A model generated the notes under the pieces. It had not been told where the DNA came from. It ran no database searches and worked only from the letters and a program-made list of their open reading frames with translations. From Nitrososphaerales archaeon (GTDB lineage Archaea; Thermoproteota; Nitrososphaeria; Nitrososphaerales; CADDZS01), in contig JASHOD010000107.1 in the NCBI GenBank assembly GCA_030041295.1, positions 1 to 64,000 of the forward strand: a DNA stretch of 64,000 nucleotides, in the 5' to 3' direction. Of the stretch, positions 8,116 to 17,229 are shown in pieces. The position numbers and the translations under genes were made by a program. Position 1 is the first letter of the stretch. Every line of letters begins with the position of its first letter.

Positions 8116-8505
8116 TTACATCTCAGCTGACCTTACTAGGTCAAGAAGCCTCTCACCGAAGAATGGCGATTTTGGCGACCCCTTGGTTTGTTCGGTTGAA
8201 ACCAAAAGAATTCTCGAGTTCTTCAAAGGAATACCGTACATGTCGAGTCTCTCGTACCTCGTGTAGAGCATTACTTTCTTTCCGAGGAAGGAACTCCATT
8301 CGTCGGTCATTGTCTGCATAAGGAACCATTTCAGGTAGAGTTTATCCTCGTCTTTCTTTGTGGGCTCTAGGGCTATAAGCCCTCTTCGCATTCCTCCTTT
8401 TATGAGCTCCCCTTCGTTATCTATTATCCCGACGAATCGAACTCGACGGTCTAGAGCAAAGATCTTCTGGACGAAATCTTCCTCAATCGTCTTTACGACT
8501 TCCAT
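8116..8505 (-). CDS. DUF6659-like protein, thaumarchaeal type
   Basis: 129 residues. Opening motifs are IFALDRRVRFVGIIDNEGELIKGGMRRGL and a later KNSRILLVSTEQ, the layout of small roadblock/profilin-like proteins common in Nitrososphaeria and annotated DUF6659. The pattern suggests a soluble alpha/beta sensor-like domain; no catalytic residues are evident. It lies 39 nt after the convergent moeZ gene and 39 nt downstream of the next minus-strand membrane gene, with which it may form an operon. Confidence 0.6.
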   Translation of the reverse strand: MEVVKTIEEDFVQKIFALDRRVRFVGIIDNEGELIKGGMRRGLIALEPTKKDEDKLYLKWFLMQTMTDEWSSFLGKKVMLYTRYERLDMYGIPLKNSRILLVSTEQTKGSPKSPFFGERLLDLVRSAEM

Positions 8506-8544
8506 GACCTACTCTCCCATGTATTGTCTTTTTGAAAATCATCT

Positions 8545-8958
8545 CTAACGGTATTGTCCCTGAAACTTTTCTTCGTTTAGAGCAGATTCCTTCTCGAGCA
8601 GTTCGTCGAGAACAGAGTTGACGCTCATCTTGAGTCTCTCGTTCAAATAGACAGCGTACATCCTGTGGAACCCCCAAGCAAACATTGCGGCAGATCCCAT
8701 GAGAAGAACACCCGCGGTCACGTCAAAAACGTCTGCAAGGTTTTGACTGAATTCCGTAGCTAGGAGAAGTGGGACGACGGAAGATGCGAGGAGAACTAGT
8801 CCGTTGACCAAAGACGCGGGCCCATCCTTCGTGACCATGACCATTACCTTCGCTTTGTTCGTGAGCCTGCTGAGCCTCAACCCGTAGTATGCCGCCACGA
8901 TGAATGAGACAAGCGCAAGGGTATAGAATACCGATGCGAGGGGAACTTCCAAAACCAT
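8545..8958 (-). CDS. Small four-helix membrane protein, unknown function
   Basis: 137 residues with four hydrophobic segments (FYTLALVSFIVAAYYGLRL, LVNGLVLLASSVVPLLLA, VFDVTAGVLLMGSAAMFAWGF and a weaker one) and a charged C-terminal tail with LDELLEKESALNEEKF. I do not recognise the family. It is placed directly upstream of the DUF6659-like gene on the same strand. Confidence 0.6.
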   Translation of the reverse strand: MVLEVPLASVFYTLALVSFIVAAYYGLRLSRLTNKAKVMVMVTKDGPASLVNGLVLLASSVVPLLLATEFSQNLADVFDVTAGVLLMGSAAMFAWGFHRMYAVYLNERLKMSVNSVLDELLEKESALNEEKFQGQYR

Positions 8959-9309
8959 GCTCTAGCTCACAAACCCTCCTACTTAGAAAAGCGTCTAACA
9001 TTGAGAACTTTTCTTTGCGGCAATTTAAGGGAAATGAACCCCGCATTCATTTTTTGTGCTTCGTAAGCACAATTCAGGCCCGTCTTCCAAATGGTTGGCC
9101 TAAATCCCGAACACGTTTTTGATCGGTGGACTTATTTGATCTTCAGAGCTCTTATTAATTTGAGCCTAAAGCTCGGAGTTACGCCTTCGTATTTCTAGTT
9201 CATTACGTTTTGGAGCATTTCCAAAAAAACCGTAGTCTGATTTGGGAATACCAATACTCGATTGTACGTTGTCAAATACAGATCCTTTCGCTGGGAAGAG
9301 AAAGTAAAC
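8959..9309. other. Intergenic region with one perfect hairpin
   Basis: No convincing coding frame on either strand. It holds one notable structure at 9054-9072: TTGTGCTT-CGT-AAGCACAA, a perfect 8-bp inverted repeat with a 3-nt loop, about 95 nt upstream of the 8958 start. It could be a transcript hairpin or an operator; there is no poly-T run beside it to call a terminator. Confidence 0.5.
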
Positions 9310-9636
9310 CTAGAACAGATGTCTCTTCACAACAACATTTCTGTGGTACCACAGAACGTACGAGGCCCACAGCCAGCACACTAGGAGCGTGACGTACACA
9401 GCGAGAAACTCAATCGGCGCATATAATGCATAACCCAAAATCCCAGTCCCATAGAATAGTCTTGGAATCGCATTCATTTCGCTGAAAACGTCAATTCCCC
9501 TTTGAAGATAAAATGACTGGACCGTGTCTACGGAGGTTAAGAGTATTGAAACTAGCGCAAGACGCAAAAGATTTGCTCTGTCAAGAGCCTTGATTTCTCT
9601 TATTCTTTGATACAGAGATATTTTGTCAGACAACAA
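9310..9636 (-). CDS. Small membrane protein, unknown function
   Basis: 108 residues with two to three hydrophobic helices (NLLRLALVSILLTSVDTVQSF and FLAVYVTLLVCWLWASYVLWY) and a basic C-terminus. TTG start; a TATA-like AACTATAAATC on the minus strand around 9685-9696 lies about 55 nt upstream. I do not recognise the family. It is followed downstream by the intergenic region and preceded by two other tiny minus-strand genes. Confidence 0.5.
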   Translation of the reverse strand: MLSDKISLYQRIREIKALDRANLLRLALVSILLTSVDTVQSFYLQRGIDVFSEMNAIPRLFYGTGILGYALYAPIEFLAVYVTLLVCWLWASYVLWYHRNVVVKRHLF

Positions 9637-9705
9637 GGCGAAGCACGGAGGCCCTCCCTTGTAAGGGAGAGGAACTCTCTGAGAGATTTATAGTTAGCTG
9701 GATTC

Positions 9706-9861
9706 TTACTTCGGAAGGTCGCTTGGACTTGGCTCTTGCCCTTCTTGGACAGGCCGTTTTGCGTCCGTAACTAGACCCAAATGGTGGCGAATTACCCTCA
9801 GAAGGTTCGCGTTTTGTTCGATGCATTTCGAAGCCGACTCTAGTAATTCAATCAGTTCCAT
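9706..9861 (-). CDS. Small hypothetical protein (51 aa)
   Basis: An ATG at 9859-9861 opens a 51-residue frame beginning MELIELLESASKCIEQNANL and ending DLPK. The first half is predicted amphipathic helix (heptad-like Leu/Ile), the second half is polar and Pro/Glu-rich. It follows the poly-Gln gene by about 35 nt on the same strand. It could be a helical partner of that protein. Coding is plausible but not proved. Confidence 0.4.
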   Translation of the reverse strand: MELIELLESASKCIEQNANLLRVIRHHLGLVTDAKRPVQEGQEPSPSDLPK

Positions 9862-9895
9862 TGCAAATCTCTTTGAACCTATCGACTTGATGGGT

Positions 9896-10144
9896 TCAAT
9901 CTTTCTTTTTTGCGATCCCGTCTAGCTCCAAGGAGGATTTTATCAAATGGTCCAATATGACATTTCGGTCAGTGTCCTCGAGCTCCTTTTCATGTTCGAG
10001 CAAGGAACGAGGGTAGCTGTAGGTCCGAACCGGCGACTCTCCTTTTTTCTTTTGATCTTGTTGTTGTTGTTGTTGTTGTTCCTCAACAGAATCTGTTCTA
10101 ACTAACAACAATTCTGTTCCGTGTTCTTCTTCTTCAAGCATCAC
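9896..10144 (-). CDS. Small acidic protein with poly-Gln tract
   Basis: 82 residues starting GTG-ATG (MLEEEEHGTE). A run of seven Gln (from a CAA repeat; GTT on the plus strand at about 10059-10080) is followed by a Lys-rich segment and a helical C-terminus with SYPRSLLEHEKELEDTDRNV. Upstream codons in the same frame are Ser-rich but lack a start. A simple-sequence tract makes length variation likely. Function unknown. Confidence 0.45.
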   Translation of the reverse strand: MMLEEEEHGTELLLVRTDSVEEQQQQQQQDQKKKGESPVRTYSYPRSLLEHEKELEDTDRNVILDHLIKSSLELDGIAKKKD

Positions 10145-10463
10145 GCCTTCGCCTGAAGAATTCGAAGAGGAGGAAGAAGAATTATGTTCGTGAGAGACTT
10201 TTTCGGCCGTTCTCCGCGTCGTGATGCGCTTTCTTCCGTCTTTTCATTCCCAAGGATAGATCACTGTACCGCTGGGCAACAATAAAGAGCAATATCAATC
10301 AAGAAAGTTCACGCATTCCTTGAATTTTGGCTTCTATCTTCCACCGATCTGATTTTGCAAGAAAGTGATTGTCTGTAATCCTAAAGCAAGAGCTAGGCCC
10401 ATTTTGCCTTCTTTAAAACGTGCCTGAAGACAACCTATAGAGACAAACCCTAGAGAGAAACTG
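10145..10463. other. Intergenic region, nothing recognised
   Basis: Between the poly-Gln gene and the stop of the ABC exporter operon. There is no supported frame, RNA gene or repeat. The section next to 10145 is the Ser-rich upstream extension of the poly-Gln frame without a start codon. Confidence 0.4.
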
Positions 10464-12311
10464 TCAACTTTGTTCGTTTCTAGCAAGCTGGAACTGCATC
10501 GCATACATCCTCGCGAAGATTCCATCCTTTCGTGAATACAATTCTTCGAAGGTTCCGTCTTCCTCAATCTGTCCGTCTTTCATGACGATTATCCTATCCG
10601 CGAGCCGAATTGTAGACAGTCTGTGGGCTATTATTATGGCAGTCCTTCCCTTTAGAGCAATATTCAAGGCTCTTTGCAATTGCAGTTCAGCGATCGGGTC
10701 TAGCCCAGACGTTGCCTCGTCCATGATCAGGAGCTTCGGTTCGCGAATTATTGCGCGCGCGAAGCAAATCATCTGTTTTTGGCCCATCGAGAGATTTGTC
10801 GCGGATTCGTTCACTATTGTCCTGTAGCCTTCCGGAAGGCGTTTGATGAACGAGTCGATTCCAAGTTTCTTCGTAACTTCGATGATCTCTTCGTCGGAAG
10901 CACTTTCGTTGCCGTATCGAATGTTTTCAAAAACCGTAGATTGAAAGAGGAATGGATCCTGGGGAACTATGCTTAGATTCTTTCTGAACTCGCGAAAGTC
11001 CAGATTCCGCAAGTCTATTCCGTTCATGGTCACGCTGCCCTGCTGTGGATCATAAAATCTCAAGATCAAGTTGACAATGCTCGATTTTCCGGCACCAGTC
11101 TGCCCCACAATTGCGAGGATTTCCTCAGGCTCTATCTTTAGATTCAGATCTTTGATTACTGGAAGGCTCGCGGAATAGCCGAAAGTCACGTGGTCAAATT
11201 GAATGGATACCCCCTCGGAAGAAAGAGATGATGAATCTTCAGCTCCTAACCTCAGTTTTGATTCGTCCTTTGGCGGTGGAACCTCCACCGAGGTGTCCAT
11301 CACCTGGAGAACCCTGTCGAGTCCGGTAACGGCGGATTGGTAGGAGTTGTAAAAAGTGGTCATCTGGATGATCGGTGCAAAGAACGAATTCATGTAAAGC
11401 AAGAAGGCCAGTACGACCCCGACAGTGACGTGGTGATTGATCACTTCTGTCGCGCCGTACCATATCACGAGCGCCATTCCGCCCGCTTCTATCAGTTGAA
11501 CCAGCGAGCTGAAAAGCGAAGTCAGCTTATTTGCTCGGAGGTTGGTCTCCAGATTCTCCTGATTCACGGTATCGAAATCTTCGCTAACCCTGCGTTCTTC
11601 GTTGAACGATTGAGTCACTTTGACGCCGGCGATTCCCTCCTGAAGCTTCGCGGTTACAATCGCAATCTTCTTCCTCGTCTCCACAAAACTAGTTTGGATT
11701 CTCCCCTGGAAAGCGAGGGTCAAAATCACAAGAGGTGGAATTACGACAAACGATACCAGGGCTAGGTTGAGGTTGAAGTAGAACATGATCGGCACTATTG
11801 ATATGATCAGGATTAAACCGGCTAGAACCTGGGGCAGTTGGAATGTTACAAAGTCGGACAGTGCGTCGACGTCGTTTGTAATGTAGGACATGATGCGACC
11901 AGTCTCATGAGAAGAATAGTATGACGGCGAGAGGTCCTGGAGTTTTGCGAACGCGTCGCGACGTAGATCTTGGATTACGTTCTGACCCATTATCTGCATG
12001 TGGTAGGTTCTCTTGTTATCTGAGACGTAGTTCAGAATGTACAACGCAGCATAAGCGCCTACTGCGGCAAGCACCCCTGTGTAACCGAAGAAGTGCCGAT
12101 CGAGTATGCCGTTAAAGGCCACGATTGCAAGAAGAAAAGGACCAAGCGCGCCGACCGCGGCCGCGAAGAACAGAGACCCTACAGTGATGCCTAGATCCCT
12201 CCTGTACACAAGCATGTAGGAAATAAGGCGCCTGAGGAGGACCCTGTCTGGATACTTGCGGAACTTTCGATCCCCTGGATCATCTTTGTTCAATGTGCTG
12301 GCTATGGTCAC
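10464..12311 (-). CDS. ABC exporter half-transporter B (six-TM fused to ATPase), catalytically competent Walker B
   Basis: 615 residues: six-helix type-I exporter domain (about 35-320), then the nucleotide-binding domain. Walker A is GQTGAGKSS, the Q-loop is VPQDPFLF, the signature is LSMGQ (not LSGGQ), and Walker B is LLIMDEATSGLD with the catalytic Glu, followed by the switch His in AHRLST. It overlaps the preceding gene by four bases (ATGA), so the two are translationally coupled. The pair matches heterodimeric exporters of the TM287/288, BmrCD or LmrCD type, with one consensus and one degenerate ATP site. Likely substrates are drugs or lipids; the direction is export. Confidence 0.92.
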   Translation of the reverse strand: MTIASTLNKDDPGDRKFRKYPDRVLLRRLISYMLVYRRDLGITVGSLFFAAAVGALGPFLLAIVAFNGILDRHFFGYTGVLAAVGAYAALYILNYVSDNKRTYHMQIMGQNVIQDLRRDAFAKLQDLSPSYYSSHETGRIMSYITNDVDALSDFVTFQLPQVLAGLILIISIVPIMFYFNLNLALVSFVVIPPLVILTLAFQGRIQTSFVETRKKIAIVTAKLQEGIAGVKVTQSFNEERRVSEDFDTVNQENLETNLRANKLTSLFSSLVQLIEAGGMALVIWYGATEVINHHVTVGVVLAFLLYMNSFFAPIIQMTTFYNSYQSAVTGLDRVLQVMDTSVEVPPPKDESKLRLGAEDSSSLSSEGVSIQFDHVTFGYSASLPVIKDLNLKIEPEEILAIVGQTGAGKSSIVNLILRFYDPQQGSVTMNGIDLRNLDFREFRKNLSIVPQDPFLFQSTVFENIRYGNESASDEEIIEVTKKLGIDSFIKRLPEGYRTIVNESATNLSMGQKQMICFARAIIREPKLLIMDEATSGLDPIAELQLQRALNIALKGRTAIIIAHRLSTIRLADRIIVMKDGQIEEDGTFEELYSRKDGIFARMYAMQFQLARNEQS

Positions 12312-14173
12312 TTATAATTCGCCTTCTGAGACGAAGCTCCTCTGGCCTGCGCAAGGGTCGTCGTCGTCGCTGCTTCCTCTTCTCTTTCTCTCACATGCTC
12401 GAACTTCTCCTGCGGCGCAAGTTGGGAGTAGTAGAGGTTGGAATAAGTTCCGTTTAGGGCGAGCAGCTGATCGTGGGTGCCCTGCTCCACAATCTTTCCC
12501 TCATCGAAAACGACTATCCTAGTCGATAGACGAAGCGTGGAGAGCCTTTGGGTAATCATAATCGTGGTCCGCCCTTCGACCACTGTTTTGAGTGCGTCTT
12601 GGATCGCATATTCCGTTTCCACGTCCACACTAGAAAGCGAATCATCCAAAATCAGGATCTTGGGGTCGGTGATGATCGTCCTAGCGATTGCGATCCTCTG
12701 CTTCTGGCCTCCGGAGAGAGTAATGCCTCGCTCCCCTACCAAAGTTTCGTATTTTTCGGGGAAACGCTCTATGAATTCGTCGGCCTTTGCGATCCTTGCG
12801 GCGTTGATTACCTCGTTGAGTGGGGTGTTCCATTTTCCGTAACTGATGTTTGCCCGAACTGTTGCGGAAAAGAGGAATATGTCTTGGCTCACAATCCCGA
12901 TGTTAGCTCGCAGGGACTTGAGTTTGATGTCGCGGACATCCTGCCGGTCAAGCAAAACACGTCCGCTCGTTACATCGTAAAATCGGGGAACGAGGTTCGC
13001 TAGGGTGGTCTTTCCCGAACCGCTAGCTCCGAGGAAGGCGACGATCTCTCCCGGCTTTATTTCGAGGTCTACGCCCTTCAGGATCTCTCTGTCCTTCCCG
13101 TATCCGAACCTCACGTTCTCAAAAACGATGTGCCCCTTTACTAGCTCGCTTTTGAGATCCTTGGATCCCAGTCGATCCACGATTTCTACGGAGGCATCGG
13201 TTATCTCGAGCACTCTTTCGAAGCCAGCCATTCCATTCTGAAAGATCAGAATCAGTTGCCCTAGGAACCGAACCGGACCCAGAAGTAGTCCCACTAGGAA
13301 GGCCGCCGTGGTTACTTTGGCAGCAATCACAGCGGTGCTTGCCGAAACGGGTAGTGTCTGAAAGCCGGCTGCTAGATACACGCTCGCGAGGAGAAGGCTG
13401 ATTAGTAAAGTGAGAAGCGGCGTGTAAAGCGAGCGGATTTTAGCCGCGCCTATGAGGTCATCGCGATATTCGGCGTTGACTGCGTTGAACTTCTTCTTCT
13501 CCTCATCTTCCGCTGAGAAGGCCCGCACTATTCTCATTCCTGTTATATTTTCTTGAAGCACCGTGTTGATGTTGCCGTAATTCAACCTCGCCTTCCGCCA
13601 GAAAGGAGCCTGGGTCTGGCTGAATCTCCACCCGATGTAAAGCAGCACGGGAAGTATCAGAGTGACAATTATCGCAAATTCAACATTCACGAACCAGAAG
13701 GCGACCACGACGCCTACCATCAGAAGCATTTGACCAAGTATCTGTGGGAATCCAAACGCGACGAAACGACGAACAGCCTCTACGTCGCCGGTTGCTCTCG
13801 CCATCAACTGTCCTGTTTGGTTCTTGTCGTGAAAACTGAACGACTGTCCTTGGATCGAAACGAAGAGTTTGTTACGCATGTCGTAGATGACTTTCTGACC
13901 GAGGTACTGCCCGCCGTACCCGAGACTGAATTGAAATACGGCTGACGCTGCGCTGAGAGCTATGATCTCTAGTGATATCAGAACGATACTATCAATCACA
14001 CTTTTGCTCGATAGTATGATGCCGACAGCATTACCGATGAGTATCGGAATTTCGACTTGAAGCGCCGTCAGTATTGCTCCACTCGCAAGCATGAGCGCAA
14101 TCGTGCGCTTGTACTTGTTCCCATACTCGATTAGTTTGTGGTATTTCGTAAAATCTATCCTACTTCGTAACAC
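12308..14173 (-). CDS. ABC exporter half-transporter A, degenerate Walker B
   Basis: 621 residues with six transmembrane helices then an ATPase domain: Walker A GASGSGKTT, Q-loop VSQDIFLF, canonical signature LSGGQ, and Walker B ILILDDSLSSVD in which Asp replaces the catalytic Glu. The switch position is Gln (TQRLST) instead of His. Partner subunit 10464-12311 supplies the Glu and the switch His but has a weakened signature. Together they form the textbook asymmetric dimer: the consensus site uses this subunit's LSGGQ. The C-terminal tail is Glu/Thr/Ala-rich. First gene of the two-gene operon. Confidence 0.92.
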   Translation of the reverse strand: MLRSRIDFTKYHKLIEYGNKYKRTIALMLASGAILTALQVEIPILIGNAVGIILSSKSVIDSIVLISLEIIALSAASAVFQFSLGYGGQYLGQKVIYDMRNKLFVSIQGQSFSFHDKNQTGQLMARATGDVEAVRRFVAFGFPQILGQMLLMVGVVVAFWFVNVEFAIIVTLILPVLLYIGWRFSQTQAPFWRKARLNYGNINTVLQENITGMRIVRAFSAEDEEKKKFNAVNAEYRDDLIGAAKIRSLYTPLLTLLISLLLASVYLAAGFQTLPVSASTAVIAAKVTTAAFLVGLLLGPVRFLGQLILIFQNGMAGFERVLEITDASVEIVDRLGSKDLKSELVKGHIVFENVRFGYGKDREILKGVDLEIKPGEIVAFLGASGSGKTTLANLVPRFYDVTSGRVLLDRQDVRDIKLKSLRANIGIVSQDIFLFSATVRANISYGKWNTPLNEVINAARIAKADEFIERFPEKYETLVGERGITLSGGQKQRIAIARTIITDPKILILDDSLSSVDVETEYAIQDALKTVVEGRTTIMITQRLSTLRLSTRIVVFDEGKIVEQGTHDQLLALNGTYSNLYYSQLAPQEKFEHVREREEEAATTTTLAQARGASSQKANYK

Positions 14174-14448
14174 GCCTTTCTTTTGCCTTCGTTATTCATC
14201 ATAAGGAGGACACGCGCAATTTTGCATCGAGCGCGGCAGCGGAGCTGAAACTAATCGGAATATGGGAGAAAAGACATCCCCATTTCCAAGGAGACAAGGA
14301 TTTCTCGGATTCTATACTTCGGTCTTCCCTACTTTTGATAACGATCAGAGTCCCTCGAGGTTTAAAAGAATTCAGTCGTTCTTCGCGAATTTTTATTAGT
14401 TTGAACGAAAGTTTAGATTGAGAAGAAAAATAGAGGCGGGTATTTGCT

Positions 14449-15990
14449 TTGGCTCTAGTGTCCGCGAGAAAAAGAAAACTACAAACTCGAAAAAATGTTG
14501 CGCGAGCGAGGATTCACGCTTTCAAGATGTACATTGATGGTGAATGGGTTGACTCGGAGAACGAAAAGACCCTTGATGTGATAAACCCTGCGACGGAGCA
14601 AGCTTTTGCAACAGTACCCAAAGCTACGAAGGAGCAGGTCAAAGGAGCTCTTGAAGCTGCAGAGAGAGCGCAGAGAAAATGGGAGGATCTTACGCCTCTC
14701 CAAAGGGCGCAGTACTTGTTCAAAATCGCAGAATTGATTCGAAGGGACCGCGAAAGGCTGGCTCGAATCCTCACGACGGAGCAGGGTAAACCGCTTTTTG
14801 AATCGAGGTCTGAGATTGACGGCGCTGCGATGAATTTCCAGTATTATGCTGAATACGCGAGAAGAATAGAGGGGGACGTACTCCCTAGCGACTTTTCAAA
14901 GCAAACGATTATGATTTTGAGACTCCCGATCGGCGTTGTCGCGTCAATCACGCCGTGGAACTTTCCGTCTTCAACCGTCGCTCGTAAAGTAGCACCAGCC
15001 CTGATTACTGGAAATGCAGTCGTCACGAAGCCATCTAGCAACACTCCGCTCAGTTCCGTAGAAATAGTAAAACTCGCAGAAGAAGCGGGCCTTCCTAGAG
15101 GTGTTTTGAATTTGGTTACAGGATCTGGCTCCGAGGTTGGCGACGAACTGGTGAAAAACAAGAAGACTGCTCTCGTCACGATGACGGGGAGCACCGAAGC
15201 CGGGAGGAAGATAATGGAAAGCGCTTCGGGTCATCTCGCAAAGCTCGTATTGGAGTTAGGCGGCAAGGCTCCGCTAATCGTCTGGGAAGACGCCGACATG
15301 GAGTGGGCACTGAAATGCGCGGTTTGGGCGCGGTTTTGGAACTGCGGTCAGACCTGTATCTGCGCGGAGAGGATGTACATTGATGAGAAAATCAAAAGCA
15401 AATTTATCGCAGCATTTACAAAATCTGTCAAAGCCCTGCGGATCGGAAATCCATTTGGCTCAACGACGGATCTCGGCCCAATGGTCACCGAAACCGAGAG
15501 GAATACAACGAAAAGTTTTGTTGAGAAGGCAAGAGCGGAAGGCGATAAGATAATCACTGGCGGCGAGGAGCCCAAGGATCAAAGGAAGGGATGGTTCTAT
15601 GAACCCACAATAATTGAAACTACTGACCAAAAGTCGCCGTTGATTCAGGAAGAGATATTCGGCCCTGTTGCGCCGATTCTCGGTGTGGACAGTTTCGAGA
15701 GAGCAATTGAATATGCGAACGATTCAATTTACGGCCTTTCTTCGTATGTATTCACAAAAGACAATGGTAGAATAATGAAGGCACTACACAAGATCAAGTT
15801 TGGAGAGACGTACGTGAATCAAGTCGGCCCCGAGCAGTTCCAGGGAGCTCACACGGGCTTTAGGCAGACAGGGTTCGGCGCGGAAGGATCTAGGTATGGA
15901 CTCGAATGTTACACTCAGCTCAAGACGGCGTATGTTGACTGGGACGAGAAACCGAGCCTTCCATACCTTTTTCCATACAGCAAGGCGTAG
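14449..15990 (+). CDS. NAD(P)-dependent aldehyde dehydrogenase (ALDH superfamily)
   Basis: 513 residues from TTG 14449. Typical ALDH features are ITPWNFPSS (cofactor pocket), KPSSNTPLS, the FTGST-like MTGSTEAGRKI, the general base Glu in LELGGKAPLIV, and the nucleophile Cys in FWNCGQTCICAERMY. It oxidises aldehydes to acids, closest in pattern to lactaldehyde/succinate-semialdehyde dehydrogenases. An ATG at 14527 (MYIDGEWVDS) matches the usual N-terminus; the 26 residues before it are Arg/Lys-rich and atypical. TATA-like TTTAAAAG (14361-14368) and TTTTTATTAG (14390-14399) lie upstream, so a transcript covering the longer start is possible. Confidence 0.92.
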   Translation: MALVSARKRKLQTRKNVARARIHAFKMYIDGEWVDSENEKTLDVINPATEQAFATVPKATKEQVKGALEAAERAQRKWEDLTPLQRAQYLFKIAELIRRDRERLARILTTEQGKPLFESRSEIDGAAMNFQYYAEYARRIEGDVLPSDFSKQTIMILRLPIGVVASITPWNFPSSTVARKVAPALITGNAVVTKPSSNTPLSSVEIVKLAEEAGLPRGVLNLVTGSGSEVGDELVKNKKTALVTMTGSTEAGRKIMESASGHLAKLVLELGGKAPLIVWEDADMEWALKCAVWARFWNCGQTCICAERMYIDEKIKSKFIAAFTKSVKALRIGNPFGSTTDLGPMVTETERNTTKSFVEKARAEGDKIITGGEEPKDQRKGWFYEPTIIETTDQKSPLIQEEIFGPVAPILGVDSFERAIEYANDSIYGLSSYVFTKDNGRIMKALHKIKFGETYVNQVGPEQFQGAHTGFRQTGFGAEGSRYGLECYTQLKTAYVDWDEKPSLPYLFPYSKA

Positions 15991-16109
15991 TCGCTGAACA
16001 AACAATAGTGCATTGAACCGCAAGGAAATTCACGCCCCTGCGGATTGGTGCGGAAAGGTTCTGTTCATTCTTCGGGTGATGATTTGAGTGTTCAAAATCG
16101 GGTGATTGA

Positions 16110-16301
16110 CTAATCAGGTTCCCAAAACAGCATAAGATACTTGCAATTTTCGCACCGCCAAACTCTTACGTTAATCCCACTGTTAATATCTGTACGATGC
16201 ACTCCGTTTTTGTTGAGAACAGCTTCCACGAGAAAATTTACTTGTTTGTTCTCTGTCCATTTCTTTTCGCCACAATTCACACAATTCACTTTAGGAGGCA
16301 T
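16110..16301 (-). CDS. Small zinc-ribbon protein
   Basis: 63 residues with two CxxC knuckles, CVNCG at the N-terminus and CENC near the C-terminus, separated by about 40 residues. This is a single zinc-ribbon fold. It starts 9 nt after the stop of the aspartic-protease gene and so is probably the third gene of a DUF5678/protease/zinc-ribbon cassette. A nucleic-acid or protein-binding role is likely but unspecified. Confidence 0.65.
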   Translation of the reverse strand: MPPKVNCVNCGEKKWTENKQVNFLVEAVLNKNGVHRTDINSGINVRVWRCENCKYLMLFWEPD

Positions 16302-16310
16302 ATTGTATTT

Positions 16311-16742
16311 TCACTTCTCTAAAATGACCTTAACTTGTGTAAATCTAACCGAGTATCCTTTGAGAACATCTACACCGAGTAAGCTAGGAACCATCTGTAT
16401 TCTTCTAGCTTCTTCTTCGTCTCTCGACTCGCCATGTCTCATAACCAATATCTCATCTAATTGTTCTATCAATATTGTACGGTTAGTTTGAAACACTATC
16501 ATACATTCAGGAAGCTTGTAAGTATCAACGGTTCCTCCGATTCCACTTATTCGAGTTTCAGCCATTTCTAATCTCGCATAATCGATTCCTATTCTTTGAG
16601 CGTCTCTATCTGCAATAGTAGTTTGACAAGCTCCAGTATCCACGTAGAACCGTACTGGAGCTTGAATGTCAAGAGGTCGAGACATTACATAAGCCGTAAC
16701 ATAGCCTAGTTCGGATTGTCCTATTCGACCCTCTATTTTCAA
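16311..16742 (-). CDS. Retropepsin-like (clan AA) aspartic protease
   Basis: 143 residues, the size of a single retropepsin monomer. The catalytic motif is FYVDTGACQTTI (DTGA), the second conserved strand is ISGIGGTVDTY, and the C-terminal LLGVDVL corresponds to the family's LLGxDxL motif. Retropepsin-like enzymes work as homodimers, each giving one Asp. Cellular archaeal members are soluble and of unknown target. Context: downstream of a DUF5678 gene and upstream of a zinc-ribbon gene on one strand. A role in processing a neighbour-encoded or mobile-element protein is possible. Confidence 0.8.
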   Translation of the reverse strand: MKIEGRIGQSELGYVTAYVMSRPLDIQAPVRFYVDTGACQTTIADRDAQRIGIDYARLEMAETRISGIGGTVDTYKLPECMIVFQTNRTILIEQLDEILVMRHGESRDEEEARRIQMVPSLLGVDVLKGYSVRFTQVKVILEK

Positions 16743-16820
16743 AAGCTGTAGATATCCTCTCTAGAAAAAGAGAAAAATTTAGGCAAAAAAATTGCTGAAT
16801 GATTCTACTTATTTGTTGAT

Positions 16821-17084
16821 TTACAAGATAAATGATGTTTTGTCATCACTTACAAATTCTACTGGAATCGAGTTAATCTCTTTCCCGTAGGTTTTCTTGA
16901 GTCTTTCTAAGAGTTTTCTCGCATCTGAATCTGAATCAATTATGTGCTTCTTTCTAATTGCAACATATTCGCCCTTGTGCTTGGGTTTGATTTCTTTTTC
17001 ATAATTATCTTGGAACCATTTGATATCTTCGTCAAACGATTCTAGTTCTTTCATTTCTTTCTCAAGTAACACTTCTGAAGCCAT
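16821..17084 (-). CDS. DUF5678-domain protein
   Basis: 87 residues matching the DUF5678 pattern: WFQDNYEKEI, a KHKGEYVAIRKKHIIDSDSDA core and a helical KLLERLKKTYG segment. These small proteins are frequent in archaea and cyanobacteria and have no known activity. It is first in the row with the aspartic protease (79-nt gap). Start ATG at 17084. Confidence 0.75.
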   Translation of the reverse strand: MASEVLLEKEMKELESFDEDIKWFQDNYEKEIKPKHKGEYVAIRKKHIIDSDSDARKLLERLKKTYGKEINSIPVEFVSDDKTSFIL

Positions 17085-17229
17085 CTTACTTCTTCTCCAT
17101 TACCTCCTACCGCTCTCTCCCCTTTCTTCTATTCCCTCGAAAGCAATTTTTGCCTGTAATTATACTTTGACCTTCTTGCCAATAAAGATTCACACGATTA
17201 TCACTTATGAGACTTGTGAATCTCCAATA

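Noticed and set aside
9626-9826. Minus-strand 66-codon frame rich in Arg and Pro
   Set aside because: It lies out of frame with the better 51-codon gene at 9706-9861 and looks like its shadow.
10059-10080. CRISPR-like or tandem repeat array
   Set aside because: It is a short trinucleotide run inside a coding frame. No array of spaced direct repeats was seen anywhere in the window.
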